6,263 bases of DNA, taken from positions 6,279 to 12,541 of the forward strand of contig PLSZ01000056.1 in the NCBI GenBank assembly GCA_003164305.1, written 5' to 3'. This DNA comes from Acetobacteraceae bacterium (GTDB lineage: Bacteria > Pseudomonadota > Alphaproteobacteria > Acetobacterales > Acetobacteraceae). Each line of letters begins with the position of its first letter. Position 1 is the first letter of the stretch. The notes under the pieces are model-generated. The model had not been told where the DNA came from and searched no databases. It worked only from the letters and a program-made list of their open reading frames with translations. Below are positions 1-4,840 of the stretch, in pieces. Both the position numbers and the translations under genes were made by a program.

Positions 1-1122
1 GGCGTGGAGATCACCACGGCGCCCGGCTCGGCCCCGGACAAGGCGATCATCACCACGAGGGTCGCCGAAAAGGCCACGGGCGAGTTGAGCTTCGGCGGCG
101 GTTATTCGACGGACGCCGGGGCGCTGCTGGATATCGGGCTCGCCGAGCGCAACATGGTGGGCACCGGCATCGACGCCAGCATCAACGGCGTGCTCGCGCA
201 GCGGCGCAGTTCGGTCAATCTGTCGGTGACCGATCCGTATTTCCTGGATCGCAATCTCGTGGCCGGCTTCGACCTGTTCCTGATCCAGACCAACTACCTG
301 GGCACCGAGCCGTATGACGAGAAGCGCTTCGGTGGCGATCTGCGCATCGGTTACGACTTCAACGAGCATCTGCGCCAGGTCTGGAGCTACACGATCGTCG
401 ATCGCGACGTGTTCGACGTCGTCTCCGGGTCGAGCCCGTTGATCACCAACCAGGCCGGCTGGACGCTGTTGTCGCAGATCAGTCAGGTGATCACGCTGGA
501 TTACCGCGACAGCCGGACTTACCCGCACAGCGGTTGGGCGGTGAACGTCGGCACCGACTACGCCGGTCTTGGCGGCAGCGTGGACTTCGTCCGGGCCAAT
601 ATCGACACGGCTTACTACATCCCGCTCGACCGGATGTTCAACGACGACCAATGGGGCATCAAGCTGTCGGCCGGCGCGGGCTATATGGTCGAGTTGCCGG
701 GCGGCAAAGACCTCATCATCGACCGGTTCTTCCTTGGCGGCGACAATTTGCGCGGCTTCGAAACCGGGGGCGCCGGGCCGCACGACGCCAATACGGGCGA
801 TCCTCTGGGCGGCCGGTTCATTTGGACCGAGTCGCAGGAGTTGCGGTTCCCGCTGCCCGCGGTGCCCAGGGATATCGGATTGACCGGGCGGGCTTTCATC
901 GACGTCGGCGCGTTGTCGCAGGCGTCGTTCCCCGGCGGCAGTTGCCCGAACTGCGGACCGATTTCGATCTCCGCCTCAGCGGCGCCTCGCATCGGCGCCG
1001 GCGTTGGGATATCGTGGAAAACACAATTCGGGCTGATCAACATTGACCTGGCGCCATTCGTGATTAAACAGCCCCACGACCAGACGCAGATTTTCCGCTT
1101 TGGCTTCGGCACGAGGTTCTAG
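1..1122 (+). CDS. bamA: BamA, outer-membrane protein assembly factor, C-terminal part (5' end outside window)
   Basis: BamA is the core subunit of the BAM complex, which folds and inserts beta-barrel proteins into the outer membrane. The frame is open from base 1, so the gene begins upstream; what is visible is the end of the last POTRA domain (about the first 24 residues) and the whole 16-strand barrel. Recognisable marks, numbered from the GTG codon at position 4, are the POTRA5-to-barrel join EKATGELSFGGGYS (residues 22-35), the L6-loop motif LRGF (249-252; VRGF in most relatives) preceded by FFLGGDN, the strand segment SQELRFPLP, and a C-terminal strand ending in aromatic Phe, the usual BAM recognition signal. 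One oddity is a CPNC pair (C314/C317) in the loop predicted to be extracellular loop 7. The stop codon overlaps the next start by one base, so it is probably co-transcribed and translationally coupled with ompH. The identification is very secure. Confidence 0.97.
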   Translation, partial: GVEITTAPGSAPDKAIITTRVAEKATGELSFGGGYSTDAGALLDIGLAERNMVGTGIDASINGVLAQRRSSVNLSVTDPYFLDRNLVAGFDLFLIQTNYLGTEPYDEKRFGGDLRIGYDFNEHLRQVWSYTIVDRDVFDVVSGSSPLITNQAGWTLLSQISQVITLDYRDSRTYPHSGWAVNVGTDYAGLGGSVDFVRANIDTAYYIPLDRMFNDDQWGIKLSAGAGYMVELPGGKDLIIDRFFLGGDNLRGFETGGAGPHDANTGDPLGGRFIWTESQELRFPLPAVPRDIGLTGRAFIDVGALSQASFPGGSCPNCGPISISASAAPRIGAGVGISWKTQFGLINIDLAPFVIKQPHDQTQIFRFGFGTRF

Positions 1123-2042
1123 TGATCCAAAACCACCTGGAAGCAGCGCGCACCACGATCGCGCGTATTTCGTTGATGCTTGTGCTCGCGGCAGCGCCGC
1201 TGACCGGATACGCGCAATCCGGCAATGGCTGGTTCGTGCCCGACCAGGCGAAGCCCAACGCGGCGCCCGCCGCGAAGCCGGGGGCGGCGACGACAGGGTC
1301 GCGCCAACCGGCCGATACCAGGGCGACGGCCACGGGTAGTGGTGGCGGGCAGGCAATCGCCCCGCCGCCGATCGGGCCCGCCGAGGGAATGGGGCCATTG
1401 GTCGATCAGCAAGCGCCGTTGCCGCCGCTGCAGGCGACACTGCCGCCGATGCCGGAGATCCCCTCGATCCCCAAAGGCTCACCCACCCCCGCCGCCATCG
1501 TGGGCATTCTGTCGGTGCCGGACATTCTGCGGGTGTCCGCCGCCTACCAGCAAGCTGACAAAGAACTCGCCGCCCGTCGCAACAAGATCAACGAAGACGG
1601 CCAGAAGGAACAGAACGCCCTGCGTGAACTGGGCCAGACCTTCGCCAATGAGCGCGCCAAACTCACGCCCGAGCAAATCCGCGCTCGTGAGAAAGAATAC
1701 GCCGACCGGGTCAACGACTCGCGCCGGGCGTTCAGTGAGCGGGCCCGGATCGTTCAGGAAGCCGGCCAGTACGTCATGGCGCAGATCGAACGGGTGATCG
1801 AGACGGTGGCGCAGCAGGTCGCTGCCTCGCGCGGGGTGAACCTGGTGCTGAACCGCGCTCAGGTGCTCGGCACGACCGCCGATTTCGACCTGACCCCGCA
1901 GGTCGCCGATGTCGTCAACCGGATCCTGCCAACCGTGGTGATCCCGCCGGACGGTGTCTCGCCGTCCACGTTCAACGTGCCTGTGGCAGGCCCGCGAGTC
2001 AGCGCGAAGCCCGAGGCAGCGCCAGCCGCGGCGAAGAACTGA
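1122..2042 (+). CDS. ompH: OmpH/Skp-family periplasmic chaperone with long Pro/Ala-rich extensions
   Basis: This is a predicted periplasmic holdase that keeps unfolded outer-membrane proteins soluble on the way to BamA, which is encoded just upstream. The start is GTG at 1122, sharing its G with the bamA TAG stop; GAGG at 1113-1116, 5 nt away, serves as ribosome binding site. A Sec signal peptide is visible: basic residues at 10 and 15, a hydrophobic run at 16-28, and likely cleavage after GYA (residue 31). Residues 32 to about 126 are Pro/Ala/Gly-rich and look disordered. The OmpH core spans about 127-269. It opens with VGILSVPDILRVSAAY, continues as charged coiled-coil-like helices (about 140-225, rich in E, R, Q and A), and ends in the NLVLNRAQVL strand segment. 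A Pro/Ala/Lys tail follows (270-306). At 306 residues it is nearly twice the length of E. coli Skp (about 160); the excess lies in the N-terminal linker and the tail. Family assignment is confident; a role in the BAM pathway is inferred from family and position. Confidence 0.9.
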   Translation: MIQNHLEAARTTIARISLMLVLAAAPLTGYAQSGNGWFVPDQAKPNAAPAAKPGAATTGSRQPADTRATATGSGGGQAIAPPPIGPAEGMGPLVDQQAPLPPLQATLPPMPEIPSIPKGSPTPAAIVGILSVPDILRVSAAYQQADKELAARRNKINEDGQKEQNALRELGQTFANERAKLTPEQIRAREKEYADRVNDSRRAFSERARIVQEAGQYVMAQIERVIETVAQQVAASRGVNLVLNRAQVLGTTADFDLTPQVADVVNRILPTVVIPPDGVSPSTFNVPVAGPRVSAKPEAAPAAAKN

Positions 2043-2048
2043 GTTGGC

Positions 2049-3140
2049 GTGACGCATGAGGCCGAATTCGGGGAGATCGCTGGCAGTGGCGGCATGGCTG
2101 GCGACCCCCGTTTCTTCCTGCGCACCGGCCCGCACAGCCTGGCGGCGGTGGTCGATGCCGCCCAGGCCGAGGCGCCGCCGCGACGGTTGATGTTTCGGGG
2201 GGTGGCGCCGCTGTCCGTCGCGGAAGCCGCCGACGTCAGTTTCCTCGATAACCGCAAATACCTGTCCGCGCTGGAGAGCACCCGGGCCGGCGCGGTCATC
2301 GTTCATCCAGACTTCGCCGATAAGGTGCCCACCACCGCGGTACCCGTCGTTTCCTCCGAGGTCGCCGCCGCCTGGGCGCGCGTCGCGGCGCTGTTCCATC
2401 CGCTGCCGCCCGCGGTGCCGGGCGTGCATCCCACGGTCGTGATCGGCGCGGAAGCCCAGATTGATCCGACCGCCGAGATCGGGCCGCTGGCCGTGATCGG
2501 GGCGCGGGCGGTAATCGGCAAACGCACGCGGGTCGCTCCGTTCGCGCTGATCGGGGACGGCGTGGTGATCGGCGACGACTGCCGGATCGGCGGGCATGTC
2601 AGCATCTCCCACGCGCGGATCGGCGATCGGGTTTATCTGTATCCCGGGGCGAGGATTGGGCAGGAGGGATTTGGTTTCACCGTCACGGCCGAAGGTTTTC
2701 TGACCGTCCCGCAACTGGGACTGGCGATCATCCATGACGACGTGGAAATCGGCGCCAACTCGACCGTCGATCGCGGCGGACTGACCGATACGATCATCGG
2801 GGCGGGCACCCGCATCGACAATCTGGTGCAGATCGCGCATGGCACGCAGCTTGGCCGGTGTTGCGTCCTGGCGGGCCAGTCGGGCATCGCGGGGTCCACG
2901 ATCGTCGAGGATTTCGTACTGGTGGGCGGGCAGGCGGCGGTGGCCGGGCACATCACGATTGGCCGCGGCGCCAAACTGGCCGCCCGAGCCGGGATTATGC
3001 AGGACGTGCCCGCGGGCGCCGAGATGGGAGGCACCCCTGGACAGCCGATCCGGGCCTGGATGCGCGAGGTCGCCTGGCTGCGCCGGGTGACACGCGGGCA
3101 GGGATGGGGCAAAACCCCCGGCAAGAAGACGGGCCCGTAG
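2049..3140 (+). CDS. lpxD: UDP-3-O-(3-hydroxyacyl)glucosamine N-acyltransferase LpxD
   Basis: LpxD catalyses the third step of lipid A synthesis, moving a 3-hydroxyacyl chain from acyl carrier protein to the 2-amino group of UDP-3-O-acylglucosamine in the cytoplasm; the family works as a trimer. The N-terminal uridine-binding domain (about 20-110) carries the family segment FLDNRKY (65-71). A left-handed beta-helix follows from about 125 to 330, with repeated VIG/AxIG hexapeptides and the signature IGQEGFGF. H264 in QIAHGTQLG aligns with the catalytic base H239 of E. coli LpxD, and H301 with H276. The C-terminus is a short basic helix. The start is uncertain: GTG at 2049 lies 6 nt after the ompH stop, but the in-frame ATG at 2094 gives MAGDPRFFLRTGP, which matches the usual family N-terminus better. 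Neither has a strong ribosome binding site. The lengths would be 363 or 348 residues, against 341 in E. coli. Confidence 0.96.
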   Translation: MTHEAEFGEIAGSGGMAGDPRFFLRTGPHSLAAVVDAAQAEAPPRRLMFRGVAPLSVAEAADVSFLDNRKYLSALESTRAGAVIVHPDFADKVPTTAVPVVSSEVAAAWARVAALFHPLPPAVPGVHPTVVIGAEAQIDPTAEIGPLAVIGARAVIGKRTRVAPFALIGDGVVIGDDCRIGGHVSISHARIGDRVYLYPGARIGQEGFGFTVTAEGFLTVPQLGLAIIHDDVEIGANSTVDRGGLTDTIIGAGTRIDNLVQIAHGTQLGRCCVLAGQSGIAGSTIVEDFVLVGGQAAVAGHITIGRGAKLAARAGIMQDVPAGAEMGGTPGQPIRAWMREVAWLRRVTRGQGWGKTPGKKTGP

Positions 3141-3152
3141 CAAAATGGCCAA

Positions 3153-3160
3153 AGGGAAGG
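3153..3160 (+). promoter_or_regulatory. Ribosome binding site of fabZ, favouring a TTG start
   Basis: The purine run AGGGAAGG ends 4 nt before TTG 3165 and 13 nt before the in-frame ATG at 3174. If the AGGG portion is the pairing core, the spacing to TTG is 8 nt. This favours the rare TTG as start, though ATG three codons later remains possible and would change the protein by only three residues. Confidence 0.5.
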
Positions 3161-3164
3161 CGGA

Positions 3165-3683
3165 TTGAGCACCATGGACGAATCGGCACCGAACGATGCG
3201 AAAACCGCGGGCGGCGTGGTGGTGCCGAATGGCGGCGTCGTCGATATCAAAGGGATCATGACCGCCATCCCGCATCGCTACCCTTTTCTGCTGATCGACC
3301 GGATGGTCGACGTGGTAGTCGGTGAGTCGGCCACGGGCATCAAGAACGTTTCGGTCAACGAACCGTTTTTCGCCGGCCATTTTCCCAATCATCCGGTCAT
3401 GCCCGGCGTCCTGATCATCGAGTGCATGGCGCAGACTTCGGCGGTTCTTGTGGTCACGACTCTGGGCTCCGAGGCGGCCGGCAAGGTCGTCTATTTCATG
3501 TCCATCGACGGCGCGAAGTTTCGCCGCCCGGTGATGCCGGGCGATCAAATGCGGGTGGAGGTGACGCGGAAGCACCGCCGAGGCCCGGTCTGGAAGTTCC
3601 AGGGTGTCGCCAAAGTCGATGGTGTCGTCGTGGCCGAGGCGGTGTATTCGGCGATGATCATGAACCGCGCGGCGCCGATCTGA
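3165..3683 (+). CDS. fabZ: 3-hydroxyacyl-ACP dehydratase FabZ
   Basis: FabZ removes water from (3R)-hydroxyacyl-ACP to give trans-2-enoyl-ACP in cytoplasmic fatty acid elongation. The same 3-hydroxyacyl-ACP pool feeds LpxA and LpxD, which explains its position between their genes. The protein is a single hot-dog domain beginning near residue 27 with IKGIMTAIPHRYPFLLIDR. It then carries KNVSVNEPFFAGHFPNHP and PGVLIIECMAQ. H72 and E86 match the catalytic pair H54/E68 of E. coli FabZ with identical spacing. The segment RRPVMPGDQM and the final strands are also canonical. At 172 residues it is about 20 longer than E. coli FabZ, all in a non-conserved N-terminal leader. It follows lpxD after 24 nt and is presumably in the same transcript. 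Identification is very secure; only the exact start (TTG 3165 or ATG 3174) is open. Confidence 0.96.
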   Translation: MSTMDESAPNDAKTAGGVVVPNGGVVDIKGIMTAIPHRYPFLLIDRMVDVVVGESATGIKNVSVNEPFFAGHFPNHPVMPGVLIIECMAQTSAVLVVTTLGSEAAGKVVYFMSIDGAKFRRPVMPGDQMRVEVTRKHRRGPVWKFQGVAKVDGVVVAEAVYSAMIMNRAAPI

Positions 3684-3695
3684 CTGTGGAACTTT

Positions 3696-3734
3696 AACGG
3701 AATTCGCCGCGTTTTCCGTTCCGGATCGCCATCA
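3696..3734 (+). promoter_or_regulatory. Split palindrome AACGGAA-N11-TTCCGTT with 3' flank, copy A, upstream of lpxA
   Basis: A perfect 7-bp inverted repeat lies 12 nt after the fabZ stop: AACGGAA at 3696-3702 and TTCCGTT at 3714-3720. The flank CCGGATCGCCATCA (3721-3734) resembles the flank of a second copy before the PEP-CTERM gene at 4751-4799. No U-run follows, so it is not an obvious intrinsic terminator. It could be an operator, an mRNA-processing hairpin or a small interspersed repeat; the sequence alone does not decide. Confidence 0.45.
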
Positions 3735-3738
3735 TCGT

Positions 3739-3754
3739 GCCCGAAATATCGGGC
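3739..3754. repeat. Short hairpin GCCCGA-AATA-TCGGGC in the fabZ-lpxA gap
   Basis: There is a perfect 6-bp GC-rich inverted repeat with a 4-nt loop; T3738 and A3755 extend it to 7 bp. It lies mid-way in the 116-nt gap between fabZ and lpxA. The sequence after it (AACAATGATT) is not a T-run, so termination is doubtful on either strand. Confidence 0.4.
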
Positions 3755-3772
3755 AACAATGATTGAGTTGGG

Positions 3773-3800
3773 CGAAACCCGGAATAACACTAGGGTTTCG
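3773..3800 (+). promoter_or_regulatory. Hairpin CGAAACCC-N12-GGGTTTCG covering the upstream lpxA start
   Basis: A perfect 8-bp inverted repeat has arms at 3773-3780 and 3793-3800. The right arm contains most of the only plausible ribosome binding site (AGGG, 3792-3795) for the GTG start at 3800 and the first base of that GTG. If folded in mRNA it would hide this start, so either initiation there is controlled or the true start lies downstream. It may equally be a DNA operator. Confidence 0.4.
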
Positions 3801-4663
3801 TGCCAAATGAGTTTCTCGCGCGGACGGAACAGATCGATATGGATGCGATGCCAGATGTTATATTGCCGCGGCCGATCGGCGTGACCATTCATCCGTCCGC
3901 GTTGGTCGATCCCGCCGCCGTATTGGGTCGAGATGTGCGAATCGGACCATTTTGCATCGTCGGTCCGGACGTAACGATCGAGGACGGGGTGGAGCTGGTG
4001 TCTCACGTCGTGGTCGATGGTCACACGGTGATCGGCGCGGGCGTGATTTTGTTTCCGTTCTGCACCGTTGGCCTCGCGCCGCAGGACCTGAAATACAAAG
4101 GCGAGCCGACGCGGTGCGAAATCGGCGCGCGCACGCAAATCCGCGAGCATTGCACGATCCATCGCGGCACGGCGACCGGACGTGGAACGACCTCGGTCGG
4201 CGCCGATTGCATGCTGATGGCGGTGGCGCATGTCGCGCATGATTGCCGTCTGGGCGATCACGTGATCGTCGCCAACAATGTGGTAATGGGCGGGCATGTG
4301 TCGATCGGCGACCACGCGGTGATCGGCGGGTCGGCGGCGATCCATCAGTTCGTGCGCATCGGCCGCGCGGCGATGATCGGCGGCGTGTCGGGCGTCGAGG
4401 GCGACGTGATCCCGTTCGGCAGCGTGATCGGCAACCGCGCCCGGTTGGCGGGGCTGAACGTTGTTGGCCTGAAACGCCGTGGCTTCGAGAAAGCCGCCAT
4501 CATGAGCCTGCGGGCGGCGTTCAAGACGCTGTTCAAGGATGAGGGCGTGTTCGCTCGGCGGCTGGAAGAAACCCGCGGATTGTATGGCGAGGATCCGCTG
4601 GTGGCCGAGGTGCTGGCGTTCATCGATGGCGAGAGCCATCGGGGGCTGATCCGCGCGGAGTAA
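3800..4663 (+). CDS. lpxA: UDP-N-acetylglucosamine O-acyltransferase LpxA
   Basis: LpxA catalyses the first step of lipid A synthesis, transferring a 3-hydroxyacyl chain from ACP to the 3-OH of UDP-GlcNAc in the cytoplasm. The fold is a trimeric left-handed beta-helix of hexapeptide repeats (about 29-210) followed by a C-terminal helical domain. H147 in AHVAHDC aligns with the catalytic H125 of E. coli LpxA, H144 with H122 and H182 in IHQF with H160. GLKRRGF and the closing HRGLIR are family signatures. G195 aligns with the acyl-length ruler G173 of E. coli, and R213 replaces H191. Unlike its neighbours it is preceded by 116 nt, so it may have its own promoter or control. The start is unsettled: GTG 3800 (287 residues), ATG 3839 (274), ATG 3848 (271) or GTG 3881 (260). 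The E. coli length of 262 favours the later ones, and the hairpin at 3773-3800 counts against the first. Confidence 0.96.
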   Translation: MPNEFLARTEQIDMDAMPDVILPRPIGVTIHPSALVDPAAVLGRDVRIGPFCIVGPDVTIEDGVELVSHVVVDGHTVIGAGVILFPFCTVGLAPQDLKYKGEPTRCEIGARTQIREHCTIHRGTATGRGTTSVGADCMLMAVAHVAHDCRLGDHVIVANNVVMGGHVSIGDHAVIGGSAAIHQFVRIGRAAMIGGVSGVEGDVIPFGSVIGNRARLAGLNVVGLKRRGFEKAAIMSLRAAFKTLFKDEGVFARRLEETRGLYGEDPLVAEVLAFIDGESHRGLIRAE

Positions 4664-4697
4664 TGGCGCGTTGGAACGTGGACGATAATTTATTTTG

Positions 4698-4718
4698 GCG
4701 TTTATGCGTTCATAACGC
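4698..4718. repeat. Imperfect hairpin downstream of lpxA
   Basis: GCGTTTATG (4698-4706) can pair with CATAACGC (4711-4718), leaving one bulged T and a CGTT loop. It lies 34 nt after the lpxA stop, next to an AT-rich patch (ATAATTTATTTT, 4685-4696). No T-run follows on the plus strand, so it is at best a weak or Rho-assisted transcript end. Nothing else is recognisable between the lpxA stop and 4750. Confidence 0.25.
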
Positions 4719-4750
4719 GCTGAAATCACGAATAACCTTGGACTCCTTCG

Positions 4751-4799
4751 AACGGAATTGATGAAAGATAAATTGCAATTCCGTTGCGATCCGCCAGCA
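4751..4799 (+). promoter_or_regulatory. Split palindrome AACGGAATTG-N15-CAATTCCGTT with 3' flank, copy B, upstream of the PEP-CTERM gene
   Basis: A perfect 10-bp inverted repeat has arms at 4751-4760 and 4776-4785, 56 nt before the ATG at 4841. It contains the same AACGGAATT and TTCCGTT arms as the element before lpxA, in the same order but with 10 nt more between them. It is followed by GCGATCCGCCAGCA (4786-4799), similar to the CCGGATCGCCATCA after copy A. The spacer is AT-rich. It may be an operator, a leader hairpin or an interspersed repeat. Confidence 0.5.
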
Positions 4800-4814
4800 A
4801 ATTAAGGACTGTGG

Positions 4815-4834
4815 CCGCACGAGGGAAGGTGCGG
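4815..4834 (+). promoter_or_regulatory. Hairpin presenting the ribosome binding site of the PEP-CTERM gene
   Basis: CCGCAC (4815-4820) and GTGCGG (4829-4834) form a perfect 6-bp GC-rich stem. Its 8-nt loop is GAGGGAAG, the only Shine-Dalgarno-like sequence before ATG 4841. The linear distance from AGGGAAGG to ATG is 11 nt, rather long. The hairpin could display the site in its loop or slow initiation. Confidence 0.4.
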
Positions 4835-4840
4835 TGCCAA

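Noticed and set aside
3145..3168. Seven-residue frame ATG...TGA just before fabZ, its stop overlapping the TTG start
   Set aside because: It is too short and has no ribosome binding site of its own; the bases are explained as the fabZ ribosome binding site.
1479..3575. Very long minus-strand open frame (698 codons) across ompH, lpxD and fabZ
   Set aside because: It is a shadow of GC-rich coding on the other strand. Its product is a H/R/D/G-rich periodic sequence produced by reading the LpxD hexapeptide codons backwards, and the three plus-strand genes under it are certain.
3763..3790. Sigma-70-like promoter TTGAGT-N16-TAACAC before lpxA
   Set aside because: It matches only about 4 of 6 and 3 of 6 consensus bases, which is weak in a sequence of this length. 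Kept only as a possibility to test by transcript 5' mapping.
3545..4729. Minus-strand open frame of 394 codons opposite fabZ and lpxA
   Set aside because: It is again an antisense shadow of hexapeptide-repeat codons (repeated ADH/DHR patterns) with no recognisable domain or ribosome binding site.
4762..4777. Sigma-54-like site TGAAAGATAAATTGCA inside the dyad before the PEP-CTERM gene
   Set aside because: The -12 TTGCA and the spacing fit, but the nearly invariant GG of the -24 element reads GA, so I do not call it, although some PEP-CTERM systems are sigma-54 dependent.
4784..4840. TTG at 4784 as start of the PEP-CTERM protein
   Set aside because: It would add 19 residues ahead of a typical signal peptide and overlap the palindrome. 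ATG 4841 has the purine run upstream and gives a normal Sec signal.
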